Positions 55,464 through 64,000 of a stretch of DNA of 64,000 bases are shown one piece after another; the first letter of the stretch is position 1; each line of letters opens with the position of its first letter. The position numbers and the translations under genes are program-made. The notes below the pieces were generated by a model that saw nothing but the letters and a program-made list of their open reading frames with translations, was not told where the DNA came from and ran no database searches. This stretch comes from Bacteroidia bacterium (lineage in GTDB: Bacteria; Bacteroidota; Bacteroidia; J057): contig JAUIGE010000008.1 of assembly GCA_030430205.1 (NCBI GenBank), forward strand, positions 124,001 through 188,000. Reading direction: 5' to 3'.

Positions 55464-55989
55464 GGAAATACAGTTCAGGATTTTTAAAAGGAATTAAGGC
55501 CATTATGATGGCGGGTTTGTACAATTCGTGCCGGGTAAGCACATCCCGGGTCAACAGACCCAGGGCACCTGTCTTCTGCTTCGAGTTCGAAGCGCCAAAA
55601 ACGATGTCGTCGGCATCGCCCAGCTCATAGCCCTGCTGCACAAGTTCAGCAACCCTTGGAGGCAGGAAAAATCCTGCCGTTCGTGCATGGCCCTGGCCAT
55701 GCTTTCCGAGGACTACCATCCAGGCGAAAGTCTCCATTTCGCCACGATTCAGGGCGATACCGCCCTCTATCCCCACCCAAAAATCGGCCTCAGGCCGAGC
55801 TTCTTTCGCGCCACGGGCGCGGTTCAAAGCGCCACGATATGTCTCCTCATCCCCAAGGGGCTGGTCAGGTACGCCCGATGGAATAGAAATTCCTTCTGCT
55901 TCACATGCCTTTCCAAAAAAAGACTCAAAAGCATCCTTCCCCGCCTGTACCTTGACAGGATTCATCGAGGCAATTACAATTTTTTGCAT
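55456..55989 (-). CDS. yjjX: Inosine/xanthosine triphosphatase (YjjX-like)
   Basis: This 177-residue protein is of the NTPase_I-T/YjjX family, which hydrolyses non-canonical ITP and XTP to keep them out of nucleic acids. Visible motifs are the N-terminal IASMNPVKVQAGKDAFESFF, GDEETYRGALNRARGAKE, DFWVGIEGGIA and FGASNSKQKTGALGLLTRDV. The length fits the family. It lies downstream of the OmpA-family gene, separated by heptamer array D, and overlaps DUF1415 by 8 bp. Assignment is good; substrate preference is family knowledge. Confidence 0.88.
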   Translation of the reverse strand: MQKIVIASMNPVKVQAGKDAFESFFGKACEAEGISIPSGVPDQPLGDEETYRGALNRARGAKEARPEADFWVGIEGGIALNRGEMETFAWMVVLGKHGQGHARTAGFFLPPRVAELVQQGYELGDADDIVFGASNSKQKTGALGLLTRDVLTRHELYKPAIIMALIPFKNPELYFHE

Positions 55990-56016
55990 AAATAACTTTT
56001 AGAACTGCTTACCACC

Positions 56017-56079
56017 CACTGCCCACTGCCTACTGCCTACTGCCCACTGCCCACTGCCCACTGCCCACTGCCTACTCAT
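56017..56079 (-). repeat. Heptanucleotide tandem array D (CACTGCC unit)
   Basis: On the + strand, eight consecutive units at 56017-56072 read CACTGCC twice, TACTGCC twice, then CACTGCC four times, followed by a degenerate TACTCAT. The OmpA-family stop codon (56072-56074) lies in the array. It ends 28 bp before the YjjX start. The unit is close to that in the coaX/prfB spacer (TACTGCC, AACTGCA). Confidence 0.95.
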
Positions 56080-58612
56080 TCCTCGTCCGGAAGGAAATAT
56101 CCACCCTCCGGTTAAGTTGACGCCCAGCGGGCGTAATATTGGAAGCAGCAGGCAGGCTTTCTCCATAGTAGAAAGCAGCAATCTGGACAGGGTTCACCCC
56201 CAGTGAAAGCAGGTATTTTTCCGCCTGGGTGGCGCGGCGATCTGAAAGACCTACATTGGCGCGCTCTGTACCCGAGTTGTCGGTATGTCCGGCAAGGATG
56301 ACGCCTGCCTGGGGATTTTCCTTCAGGTAATCAGCGACTTCTCCCAATACGCGCTTGGATTTGGGGCGCAGCTCCGATTCTGCCACATCAAAATACAGAC
56401 TTTTGAATACATCCTCTTTCAGATAGCCTTCTTCCACTTCAGGACAACCCTCATTCAGAGGGCTCCCCGGAATATCCGGGCAGTCATCGTCCACATTGGG
56501 AACACCGTCTTTATCCAAATCCGCATAAGGCATCAGGCGCAGCATTTCTCCCCGGCTGTAAATCGGTACATAAGGTTCCAATTCGGTGGGTTCTGGAGGC
56601 ATGCGCAGCTCTCTGAGCCTCAGCTGGCGGAGTTGAATCCGCTCTTTTTCGAGCGTTGGCGCAGCTAATCGCGGAGACCATTCCAGTGTTATATCTGCCA
56701 ATTCCATGGGCTGACGGCCGAGGGGTTGGGAAGTTTCGGGTTGGGAAGTTTCGGGTTTCGGGTTTGGAGTTTCGGGTTTCGGGTTTTGAGTTTCGGGTTT
56801 TGGGTTTGGCACAACTGCTACTTCAGCAGGTTTTTCAACTACAACCTCAACTGGTTTTTCAACTACAACCTCAACTGGTTTTTCAACTACGACCTCAGCT
56901 GGTTTTTCAACAACGACTTCAACAGGTTTTTCAACTACGACTTCGATCGGTGTTGGCTCCGGTTTAGAAGCAGCTACTTTTGCCCGAATTTGGCCGATGT
57001 TGAGATTGTCTGCTTTTGCCACATAAAAAGCGTAATCGGGTGGCTCCGGGGCAGGCAACGCAATGGCTATAACAGGCATCAGCTCTTCTGTGGCTTCGTC
57101 ACGACAACCTTGAAGAGATTCGATACCTGCAATTTCGGGGCAATTGTCATAAAAATTAGGAATGCCATCATGGTCTTTGTCTTTGGGTTTTCCATAAGGA
57201 ATACCGAACCTGACAGCTGCATATACATTGGCACCTCGCACAAACTCCTTCTGGGTAAGGGAAAATAAATTATCAGAACCCACGATCACGGGCCCCACTC
57301 GGGCCATAAGCCCCAAAGCGCTTTCTTTTCCCGAGCCGAAGCTCACCGGCAAGGTGAGGCCAAGCCACTTGGTATCCCAGCGCAGGCTGAGGCTGTTGTT
57401 GCTCATGATATACACCCGCTGGGCGATGCCATCGCGCCTGAATCCCCAAAAAGGCGTGAAGTTCACAGCCCAATGCTCCGCGAAGCGGTAGTCGAGCTGG
57501 AGGCTGGCTGCCGTAGGCAGCGGCATGCGAAATTCTGCCTGCGCTCCGCTGGAAAGATTGAAATTATTGTCAATAATTCGATCCAAATCCAGCGCCCCAT
57601 CCGGAATAAGGCGATTGACAGAATAGTCAATCATATCACCACTGAAATCGCCGCTCATGGGATCTTTTGGAAAAGTTATTCCACCCAGATCCAGCAAGGA
57701 TGCACCTATGCGAAAACGGTATTTATCGCGATCCCGGCGAGCTTCCCGGTACTCCCCTACGCCATAATTGTAGCGCTCCCGATTGGGGCGATATTCGTAA
57801 ACGAAACCTATATCAAGGCCCCAGCCTCTGTTCTTTTCTGTCAGTAAATCATTGACTGTCAACACATCCAGGAGGTCCTGGTAGTCGAGTCCAATATTGG
57901 GAGAATGCCCGTATTCCGCATTCACATTGGTGGCGCTCATCAGGGTATCCTGATCAAACTGGAAGTTCATGCTTTCCGCACGAAAGTAAAACGCGCCGCC
58001 GCCGATCAGGCGTTTGAGGCGGGCACCGCCCTTGAGAAAGTGCTTGTCGTTATCGACCATCACCCGGGCATAAGCCAGGCCCAACTCCATATAGTTCATC
58101 AAACTGCCTTGAAGGCCGTCATTATTGTAGCTTGTTCCCCAAAAATCCGGCTCATTGATTTCATAGTAAAGCTGTCGGGCCAGAATTTCGCTCACATGAT
58201 CCACATTCAAAAAGGTGCGAATCCGGGAGGTAAATGCAATGCTTTGCTTGCGTCCCAGTGAAAGCATGATGGAGGGCAGATGCAAATCCTGCTGCGCATA
58301 GAAAAATTTCTCCCCGTCATTTAATCTTTCAGGGAAAAAAGCCCGGCCATCGGCTGTATTGGAAAGAGAATCCCAATCCATGGCATTTCCCAATAGAAGG
58401 GAAGACTTGATATCGAGGTAATCGTTGTAGAAGCTGGCGCTTCCTCCCAGAAAATTGATGTCAAATCTCAGGCGATTGTCCGCTATGGAAGCGGGTTGCA
58501 AATCTATCCCATAGACACCGGAATAGTTGCTATTCGCCAATCCAAGGAAGTTTTGTGCCCGATAAAAAGAGAAGCTGAGGAATAAAAAAAGGAGGAGGAG
58601 AAGTTTTCTCAT
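56072..58612 (-). CDS. OmpA-family outer-membrane protein with barrel-like N-terminus and calcium-binding repeats
   Basis: The chosen start is ATG 58612 (846 residues), directly before the signal peptide [19 protein letters not shown]. Residues about 25-460 look like a Bacteroidota outer-membrane domain of the DUF5723 type ([20 protein letters not shown]). Two thrombospondin-type-3-like calcium repeats ([16 protein letters not shown] and [16 protein letters not shown]) flank a Pro/Val/Glu-Lys repeat linker (VEVVVEKP-type units) and a NPKPET-type linker coded by a heptanucleotide array. The C-terminal OmpA domain (about 730-846) keeps the peptidoglycan-binding Asp and Arg (GHTDNSG, LSDRRA). 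It probably tethers the outer membrane to the cell wall. Confidence 0.88.
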   Translation of the reverse strand: MRKLLLLLFLFLSFSFYRAQNFLGLANSNYSGVYGIDLQPASIADNRLRFDINFLGGSASFYNDYLDIKSSLLLGNAMDWDSLSNTADGRAFFPERLNDGEKFFYAQQDLHLPSIMLSLGRKQSIAFTSRIRTFLNVDHVSEILARQLYYEINEPDFWGTSYNNDGLQGSLMNYMELGLAYARVMVDNDKHFLKGGARLKRLIGGGAFYFRAESMNFQFDQDTLMSATNVNAEYGHSPNIGLDYQDLLDVLTVNDLLTEKNRGWGLDIGFVYEYRPNRERYNYGVGEYREARRDRDKYRFRIGASLLDLGGITFPKDPMSGDFSGDMIDYSVNRLIPDGALDLDRIIDNNFNLSSGAQAEFRMPLPTAASLQLDYRFAEHWAVNFTPFWGFRRDGIAQRVYIMSNNSLSLRWDTKWLGLTLPVSFGSGKESALGLMARVGPVIVGSDNLFSLTQKEFVRGANVYAAVRFGIPYGKPKDKDHDGIPNFYDNCPEIAGIESLQGCRDEATEELMPVIAIALPAPEPPDYAFYVAKADNLNIGQIRAKVAASKPEPTPIEVVVEKPVEVVVEKPAEVVVEKPVEVVVEKPVEVVVEKPAEVAVVPNPKPETQNPKPETPNPKPETSQPETSQPLGRQPMELADITLEWSPRLAAPTLEKERIQLRQLRLRELRMPPEPTELEPYVPIYSRGEMLRLMPYADLDKDGVPNVDDDCPDIPGSPLNEGCPEVEEGYLKEDVFKSLYFDVAESELRPKSKRVLGEVADYLKENPQAGVILAGHTDNSGTERANVGLSDRRATQAEKYLLSLGVNPVQIAAFYYGESLPAASNITPAGRQLNRRVDISFRTRNE
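56730..56807 (-). repeat. Heptanucleotide array inside the OmpA-family coding sequence
   Basis: On the + strand, 56752-56807 consists of eight 7-bp units (CGGGTTT four times, interrupted by GGAGTTT, TGAGTTT and TGGGTTT variants), with looser units from 56730. It encodes a NPKPET-type peptide repeat, because 7 nt x 3 gives a 7-residue period. The unit closely matches arm 1 of intergenic array B. Confidence 0.9.
56815..56958 (-). repeat. 24-bp coding repeat (VEVVVEKP) in the OmpA-family gene
   Basis: About six copies of a 24-bp unit encode [16 protein letters not shown] in frame, next to the heptamer array. The unit is a multiple of three, so copy-number change keeps the frame and would only vary linker length between the two calcium-repeat blocks. 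Confidence 0.85.
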
Positions 58613-58681
58613 ATATGCAAAATTGAAAAAATTAAGCATAATTTAAGGACTCCTATAGCAGCAACAAAATTAATTTGTGTA

Positions 58682-61336
58682 TCAGTATCCCCACTGCCTC
58701 TTTATGGAATCATAAAGGGTTATGCCAAATTTAAATTGGGTATCTATGGCGTTATCCAAATTGCTGTAGGAGGTCACAAAGAAAGCACTCACCTTGAAGC
58801 GTTGCATGCGGATGCGAAAGGGAAGTCCCAATCCTGCATATAGCTCCGAATGAAAAAAGTTTCCATCCTGTACAATCAGGGTGCTTGCCCCACCCATGGT
58901 TTGCAGTTTGGTCTTCTTGATTAAAGGAACCTTATTCAGCAAAGCCCCATTGAAATTGTGCATATAGTGACCGGCAAAAAAGGCATTTTCGGTGCTTATG
59001 GTGGGTCCCAGAGATTGAAAATTGTTAAGAGGATCTACAAAAAGGAAGGGGTCCGAACCCCTGAAAAAGGTATAATCAGTGAACCTGATGTTATCAGCCT
59101 GAAGAAATTTCCCCATAAAAACGGACCATTTGCTTGTGCCAAAAGTACCTAACTGCACATCCTGCGTGACATTCAAAGACAGGTAGTCAAAGTTCAAATC
59201 GCTCCCCATCACGCCTGGGAGGGCTTTTTTATAGTGTAGGGTAAAAACGGGAAGCCTGCTGTCCAGATTCACCTTGCGGTGAGGCTCCATGATATACTTC
59301 TGGCCGGGCGTCCAACGAAGGCTAATATCAATCAAAAACTCCCGGTAGAGGTCAAAATTTTGGGGAGCATTGTTGGTTCCAAATAAGTCTTCAGCCCATT
59401 GGGCAAGAGCCAGGTTATCTATGGGTTTGCGATCGGCAAAGTCAATGCTCGCATCGAGCAAAAGGCCATTTACCAACTCAATTCGGTTTCCGATCCCAAA
59501 GTAAACTTTGTTGAGATAATTGCCGCGGCTGAGGATCGCGGTGATGGTTTCGTTGTTGTTGATGAGGCGATATTGATCGCCAAAACGCACCGTAGCGCGC
59601 CCAAAGCGCCGTGGACTGTAGGTAAAGCCAACATTCATATGGCCTTTCAGGTCTTTGTTTACGATGCCATAATCACCATAGGCACTCACCGAAAGGCTTT
59701 TGTAATTTTTCCAGGTCTTGACCACAGTTGTGCTGAGTGAATGGCGATAGCCCCCTACCCCAAAAGGATTGGGCTGCTCCAGCAGAGGCGAAAAGTAAAA
59801 GCGAAGCCGATGTTTGCGGTTTCTAAACTGAATGCCTGTCAGGACAAAATTCCAGATATTCAATTTATTGAAAATCGAATCCTGCTCACTGAGGTATTCA
59901 TCACTCAGGTAAAATGCATTGACGCTGTCCTGCTCCTGTTCAAAACGAATTTCGTTTTCTTCCAGGGCCACCGGCCGCACAGCCGCCCAAAAGGCTTCGC
60001 CTTTTTCGAAGGCATCCTTGTCAGTGCGCCTCAATTCATTTTTGAAAAAATTATTGGGTAGATCAATATTCAATTCATAGTCTCTATGGCGGGCATAATT
60101 GTCGCCATAATAGGTATTGGGACCATCTTTTATCTCATATACATATTGCTCTTCCATCAGAAGCCAGCGCTTATCGGCCGTCTCCTCGTAGTGATGGGTC
60201 ATCTGAAAGCGTTTAAAATAGGGTGTGCCGGAAGGCAACACTTCAAATTCCAGGTATTTGATGGCAAAGACCTTATCGAGGATGATCATTTTCCCTTTAA
60301 AATAAGGGCCGTCCACATTTCTGGGCCAGAAACTGATATGATAATGTACTTTTCCATCCACCATATAAGCAGAGTCCAGATGGTATTTATAGGTAAGCTG
60401 CCAGATGCTGCTGTTGAGCGGAGAGATGAAAGGCCTGTCACCTAGCCTGGGTGCATCAATGAGATTTTGGTAAAAATTAAAGTCCGCATCAGAAACATCC
60501 TGGTAGAAGATATAAGGATTGGTACTTTGGGTCCGGTAGACAGGCATGTCCTCATCTCCCCATCGAACGCCATAGTTGCCGGAGCCTTCTTCTCCCCTCG
60601 CCGCAATATTGCGGTAGGCTCTGACGATGGTCTTAAAGCGGTTGGGCGCATCGAAATAGGTGCTGGACATGGATTCTACCAAAACGATCTTTTTCCTACC
60701 TGGCAGAAGACTATCAGACTGAAGACTGTCTACCTGAAGACTGTCTACCTGAAGACTGTCTACCTGAAGACTGTCGACTGAAACACTGTCAACTGAAACA
60801 CTGTCAACTAAAACACTGTCCTGCGCTTTTTTCTTTTTGCCAAAGGAAATCGTGAAACTGACCTGGTTATTGGCCTGGACTTTTTTCAAGGTATCCCTTT
60901 CAAGAGAAATCTTCATATAGGTATCGCAGCTATAACTATCCAGCTGCTTCAGGTGGTTCTTTTTATAGTCAATAACCTCCTTCATAATGGCATAGGCCGG
61001 ATCCTTTTTGCCTCCTTCTATATCTACTTCCTCCAGTTCAATATCTCTGGGTATCAGTTGAACAGAGATATTTTCATCCTGATTGATTTCTAATGCAAGT
61101 ACTTTTGTATGATAGGCAAGGTGCTGAAACTGAATGCGGTAGCTGCCTTCAGGGATACGAAGGCTAAACTTTCCTTCTTCATCTGTCGTTGCTCCATAGT
61201 TGCTTTCCAAAGCATGAACACGAACATAAGCAATGGGGTTACCATCAGGATCCATCAATTCGCCGCTCAGTTTGAAAGCAAAGGAAAAAGTGATAGAGAA
61301 GAAAAACAGAAGAGATGTAAGAAGGACTTTATTCAT
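58682..61336 (-). CDS. DUF5686/carboxypeptidase-regulatory-like outer-membrane protein
   Basis: This 884-residue protein has a signal peptide (NKVLLTSLLFFFSITFSFA), a CarboxypepD_reg-like beta-sandwich (about 22-105: GELMDPDGNPIAYVRVHALE, EGKFSLRIPEGSYRIQFQHL), a low-complexity VDSLQ/VDSVS repeat (about 178-213), and a long beta-rich domain consistent with an outer-membrane barrel. It ends with a GITLYDSIKRQWGY-type C-terminus with a terminal aromatic residue. It resembles DUF5686 proteins, which have the TonB-receptor-like N-terminal sandwich without a plug. The function is unknown. It lies 69 bp upstream of the OmpA-family gene and may be cotranscribed. Confidence 0.85.
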   Translation of the reverse strand: MNKVLLTSLLFFFSITFSFAFKLSGELMDPDGNPIAYVRVHALESNYGATTDEEGKFSLRIPEGSYRIQFQHLAYHTKVLALEINQDENISVQLIPRDIELEEVDIEGGKKDPAYAIMKEVIDYKKNHLKQLDSYSCDTYMKISLERDTLKKVQANNQVSFTISFGKKKKAQDSVLVDSVSVDSVSVDSLQVDSLQVDSLQVDSLQSDSLLPGRKKIVLVESMSSTYFDAPNRFKTIVRAYRNIAARGEEGSGNYGVRWGDEDMPVYRTQSTNPYIFYQDVSDADFNFYQNLIDAPRLGDRPFISPLNSSIWQLTYKYHLDSAYMVDGKVHYHISFWPRNVDGPYFKGKMIILDKVFAIKYLEFEVLPSGTPYFKRFQMTHHYEETADKRWLLMEEQYVYEIKDGPNTYYGDNYARHRDYELNIDLPNNFFKNELRRTDKDAFEKGEAFWAAVRPVALEENEIRFEQEQDSVNAFYLSDEYLSEQDSIFNKLNIWNFVLTGIQFRNRKHRLRFYFSPLLEQPNPFGVGGYRHSLSTTVVKTWKNYKSLSVSAYGDYGIVNKDLKGHMNVGFTYSPRRFGRATVRFGDQYRLINNNETITAILSRGNYLNKVYFGIGNRIELVNGLLLDASIDFADRKPIDNLALAQWAEDLFGTNNAPQNFDLYREFLIDISLRWTPGQKYIMEPHRKVNLDSRLPVFTLHYKKALPGVMGSDLNFDYLSLNVTQDVQLGTFGTSKWSVFMGKFLQADNIRFTDYTFFRGSDPFLFVDPLNNFQSLGPTISTENAFFAGHYMHNFNGALLNKVPLIKKTKLQTMGGASTLIVQDGNFFHSELYAGLGLPFRIRMQRFKVSAFFVTSYSNLDNAIDTQFKFGITLYDSIKRQWGY
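60708..60822 (-). repeat. 15-bp coding repeat (VDSLQ) in the DUF5686-like gene
   Basis: About seven or eight tandem 15-bp units encode DSVLV/DSVSV/DSLQV pentapeptides. The CTGAAGACTGTCTAC unit is nearly identical in four consecutive copies. The frame is kept at any copy number. The Asp/Ser-rich segment is a flexible linker after the N-terminal sandwich. Confidence 0.9.
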
Positions 61337-61420
61337 ATAAAAATAAGCTTAACAGAAACTTGACGGCTAACGGCATAGTTTGGTTGCATAGGTTAAAGAG
61401 CGAATCTGGAAATGTACTTA

Positions 61421-61447
61421 TTTGCTAATAAAAGACTCTTACATTTG
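61421..61447 (+). promoter_or_regulatory. Promoter candidate for the MATE gene
   Basis: TACATTTG at 61440-61447 is an exact match to the -7 consensus TAnnTTTG. TTTG at 61421-61424 lies upstream, but the 15-nt spacer is shorter than the usual 19. The implied start of transcription near 61454 supports translation from ATG 61491 rather than from codons further upstream. Confidence 0.45.
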
Positions 61448-61490
61448 CACATCATTATTCCACATCTCAGCAAACCCCATATCCTGTTCA

Positions 61491-62858
61491 ATGAGTCAGT
61501 CACAACGAGCTACACTTACAGAAGGACCTATCGGAAAAACACTTTTTCGGCTGACGATCCCTATGATTTTTGGGGTTTTGAGCATGGTAGCTTTCAACCT
61601 GGTTGACTCTTTTTTTGTAGGGAGATTGGGTAAGGACGCTTTGGCAGCGCTTGGCTTTGCCATCCCTATCGTCCTGATTCTCAACGCCATCGGCATGGGT
61701 CTAAGTATGGGGGCGGCTGCGGTTATTTCGAAAGCCATAGGCGAAGGGGACAAAAGCAAAGTGCAGCGACTGACCACAGACAGCCTGGTTCTGGCGGTTA
61801 TTTTCGCCAGTGTCTTTGTTATCCTGGGCTTGATAAGCCTGGAGCCTGTTTTTCGCATGTTGGGCGCTACGCCCGAAGTCATGCCGCTGATCAGGGATTA
61901 TATGCAGATCTGGTATGTGGGAGTCATCTTTGTGATTGTCCCATTTGTGGGAAATTCAGCGATCCGAGCCAATGGAGACACCCGCACCCCGGCATTTATC
62001 ATGGTAAGCATGGTGTTGTTAAATGGGATCCTCGATCCCATTTTGATTTTTGGTTGGGGCCCTATCCCCGCCATGGGGATGCAGGGAGCGGCCATAGCTA
62101 CCGTTTTTGCCCGGGCTGTCAGCCTGGTTCTGGGCCTATACTTTCTGAAATTCAGAGACGATCTGCTGAGTTTGAAGATTCCTTCTTTCAACAATATGAT
62201 GGAATCCTGGAAAGGCATCCTTTTCATCGGTCTGCCAGCTGCCGCCACCAATATGGTGGTGCCTTTTACCACGGCACTGGTCACCGGGATAGCGGCAGGT
62301 TATGGCTCGGCGGCGGTAGCCGCCCTGGGGGTGGCAGCACGTATCGACTTGCTGGCAATAGCGGTCGTGGTCGCTCTGTCGACCATCCTGGGGCCGTTTA
62401 TCGGCCAGAATATGGGAGCCAAAAAGCTCACTCGTCTCCGTGAAGGCGTGCGCCTCAGTATGCTTTTCGCCCTACTTTGGGGACTTTTGATGCTCCTGAT
62501 CATGAGCTCTCTCCGCAGATATATCGCCCCGCTTTTCAATGACAATGAAGATGTGATCCATGCCATCGTTTTATATCTTTCGATCGCCCCGCTCGGCTAT
62601 GCCGCCCGATGTGTATATGCCCTCGGCAATACTGCACTCAACGTTCTCAACAGGCCCTTGCATGCCTCGGCTGTCACCCTGCTCATGATGTTTGGTTTTT
62701 ATATTCCCCTGGCATACCTGGGTTCCTATTTGTATGGGCTGGGAGGCGTTTTTGCGGCCATTCCCATCGCATTTACCTTTGGAGGAGTCATTTCTTATCT
62801 TGCAGTAAAATGGGCTTTGCGGAAGGGAGAGGAGGGGATTGGCAGATCAGAGGATTGA
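61491..62858 (+). CDS. MATE-family efflux transporter
   Basis: The chosen start is ATG 61491 (455 residues, MSQSQRATLTEGPIGKTLFR), which gives the normal MATE N-terminus; an earlier in-frame start would add a 23-residue extension. Twelve membrane helices in two six-helix bundles are visible, with LTEGPIGKTLFRLTIPMIFG and DSFFVGRLGKDALAALGFAI in the first half and ATNMVVPFTTALVTGIAAGY in the second. It should export drugs or metabolites in exchange for Na+ or H+. Its specificity is unknown. A DinB gene follows by 16 bp. Confidence 0.93.
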   Translation: MSQSQRATLTEGPIGKTLFRLTIPMIFGVLSMVAFNLVDSFFVGRLGKDALAALGFAIPIVLILNAIGMGLSMGAAAVISKAIGEGDKSKVQRLTTDSLVLAVIFASVFVILGLISLEPVFRMLGATPEVMPLIRDYMQIWYVGVIFVIVPFVGNSAIRANGDTRTPAFIMVSMVLLNGILDPILIFGWGPIPAMGMQGAAIATVFARAVSLVLGLYFLKFRDDLLSLKIPSFNNMMESWKGILFIGLPAAATNMVVPFTTALVTGIAAGYGSAAVAALGVAARIDLLAIAVVVALSTILGPFIGQNMGAKKLTRLREGVRLSMLFALLWGLLMLLIMSSLRRYIAPLFNDNEDVIHAIVLYLSIAPLGYAARCVYALGNTALNVLNRPLHASAVTLLMMFGFYIPLAYLGSYLYGLGGVFAAIPIAFTFGGVISYLAVKWALRKGEEGIGRSED

Positions 62859-62874
62859 TAAACTTAAAAATATT

Positions 62875-63387
62875 ATGTTTCCACAAAAAGAAGACTATCC
62901 CGCTTACTTTGGCCGTTATCTAAGCCAGATTTCTGCTGATATTCCTTTGAATAGTTATTTGACAGAAAAGCTGGCAGCGCATTTCGAAAAATTTCGGCAA
63001 ATGACTGAAAGTCAGCTCCTCCACCGCTACGCGGCAGGCAAGTGGTCCATCAAAGAGGTGATCGGTCACCTCATAGATACGGAGCGCATCATGGCTTATC
63101 GTGCCCTGCGCTTTGCGCGGGGAGACAAAACCAACCTTCCCGGTTTTGACGAAAACACCTATGTGCCTGCCGGCAAATTTGATGCGCGCAACATCGACAG
63201 CCTGCTCTCTGAATGGCAGGATGTGCGAAACGCAACCATCAGCCTGCTCAACAGCCTGGATGCCGAAGCCCTTGCAAGAGGCGGCACTGCCAATGACCTC
63301 TATTGTACTGCCCATGCCATGCTGTATATTATTGCGGCACATCAGGAGCATCATGTAAATATCGTTAAAGAGCGCTATTTGGCTTAA
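62875..63387 (+). CDS. DinB-superfamily protein (second)
   Basis: The chosen start is ATG 62875 (170 residues, MFPQKEDYPAYFGRYLSQIS). A TTG at 62839 would overlap the MATE 3' end. It has the DinB_2 four-helix layout with WSIKEVIGHLIDTERIMAYR early and IIAAHQEHHVNIVKERYL late, providing three metal-binding His positions. It is probably cotranscribed with the MATE gene, which hints at a detoxification role such as a thiol transferase; this is inference. Confidence 0.85.
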   Translation: MFPQKEDYPAYFGRYLSQISADIPLNSYLTEKLAAHFEKFRQMTESQLLHRYAAGKWSIKEVIGHLIDTERIMAYRALRFARGDKTNLPGFDENTYVPAGKFDARNIDSLLSEWQDVRNATISLLNSLDAEALARGGTANDLYCTAHAMLYIIAAHQEHHVNIVKERYLA

Positions 63388-63469
63388 ATTGATTTCCTGT
63401 TCCCGGTGACAATTTTTATCCTTTTTCATCCAAAAGATATCCTATCAAAAATCTAAGTTGTATTTACTC

Positions 63470-64000
63470 ATGAAAAAAAATCTATTCCTTTTCCTCCTTC
63501 CGGCAATCCTGCTGATCAGTGCCTGTGAAACCCTCAATCAGGTGCTTGAGACCCTGCCTGATCCAGACCCCACCACAGGTGAAATGGCCATGGGCCTGAA
63601 GGAAGCTTTAGGTAATGGCATTTCCTCCGCTGTGACCATACTTGGCCAGGAGGGAGGCTATTTTAACAATCCTCTGGTGAAAATCCCCTTCCCCAAGGAA
63701 GCTGAATTTGCAGCTACAACGCTGAGAGACCTCGGCCTGGGAAAAATCGTAGACGATTTTGAGAAAAAGCTCAATGAAGGAGCTGAAAAAGGCGCACAAA
63801 AGGCCTTGCCTATTTTCAAAAATGCCATCAAAGGCATGACTTTCAACGATGTCAAAGGCATCTTGCTGGGTGGCGAAAATGCCGCAACGGACTATTTCAA
63901 AGCAAGAACAGGCCAGGGTTTGTATGACGCTTTCTCTCCTGAAATCAAATCAACCCTCGACCAGGTAGGAGCTACCCAAATCTGGACCGAACTCACCACC
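63470..64000 (+). CDS. DUF4197 lipoprotein, 5' part (runs off right edge)
   Basis: An open frame starts at ATG 63470 and continues to the window end (177 codons). The lipoprotein signal KKNLFLFLLPAILLISAC places Cys at about residue 19. The mature part matches DUF4197: MGLKEALGNGISSAVTILGQ, GGYFNNPLVKIPFPKEAEF, LRDLGLGKIVDDFEKKLNEG, AIKGMTFNDVKGILLGGENA and ATDYFKARTG. The family is a periplasmic helical domain of unknown function. The 82 bp upstream holds no strong promoter match. Confidence 0.9.
   Translation, partial: MKKNLFLFLLPAILLISACETLNQVLETLPDPDPTTGEMAMGLKEALGNGISSAVTILGQEGGYFNNPLVKIPFPKEAEFAATTLRDLGLGKIVDDFEKKLNEGAEKGAQKALPIFKNAIKGMTFNDVKGILLGGENAATDYFKARTGQGLYDAFSPEIKSTLDQVGATQIWTELTT

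Overview
The window is a 64 kb piece of a Bacteroidota chromosome, most likely from the Saprospiria/Lewinella-type lineages. The reasons are a type IX secretion (T9SS) C-terminal sorting domain on a DUF1501 protein, the DUF1800-DUF1501 pair, a short primary sigma factor of the Bacteroidota kind, a propeller/Y_Y_Y LytS-type sensor kinase, OstA_2-like and DUF5686-like outer-membrane proteins, several TTG starts, few Shine-Dalgarno sequences, and promoter candidates resembling TTG-N19-TAnnTTTG. The lineage below phylum is inference. I saw no tRNA, rRNA, insertion sequence, prophage or CRISPR array. Most of the window is ordinary chromosomal backbone with many signalling genes.

Layout. 1-3221: the N-terminal 1073 residues of a large secreted adhesin-like protein that runs off the left edge. 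3.8-8.1 kb: a propeller-SPOR protein and an NtrY/NtrC-like kinase/regulator pair. 8.3-14.5 kb: a run of FtsX-type permease, PDZ-alpha/beta hydrolase and FtsX-type permease, divergent from the regulator. 14.5-21.5 kb: two paralogous hybrid histidine kinase-receiver-class III cyclase proteins behind a degenerate 3-hydroxyacyl-CoA dehydrogenase-like gene. 21.6-28.6 kb: DinB, OstA-like, argS, PASTA, rpoD and nucleoside phosphorylase genes. 28.6-33.6 kb: a LytTR two-component system, then an ECF sigma factor overlapping a membrane-anchored thioredoxin. 33.7-40.7 kb: small unknowns, a methyltransferase, an RNRVAH-motif protein, an L,D-transpeptidase, a second sigma-54 activator and coaX. 40.7-47.2 kb: prfB with a programmed +1 frameshift, nuoN apart from the other nuo genes, and an unknown TPR-like/lipoprotein pair. 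47.2-54.8 kb: TetR, pbpC and DUF1800-DUF1501. 54.9-64 kb: DUF1415, YjjX, an OmpA-family protein, a DUF5686-like protein, MATE, DinB and the start of a DUF4197 lipoprotein.

The most unusual signal is not a gene. Several intercistronic spacers consist of tandem 7-bp repeats. Each spacer has its own heptamer (TATCTCT, GAGTTTC/CCGGAAC, a 14-bp double heptamer, CACTGCC, AACTGCC-like, GGAAGCG-like), and each lies at or next to the stop codon of the upstream gene. A similar heptamer array lies inside the OmpA-family coding sequence, where gain or loss of one unit would shift the frame. Other leads are the ECF sigma/thioredoxin pair whose anchor resembles an anti-sigma N-terminus, the two kinase-cyclases with Gln at the purine-selecting position, perfect inverted repeats against two start codons, and a triple AGGTTAGGTA repeat before DUF1800.

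All functional names come from reading motifs by eye. No database search was run, so family names are family-level recognition and residue positions are approximate unless a specific residue is given.
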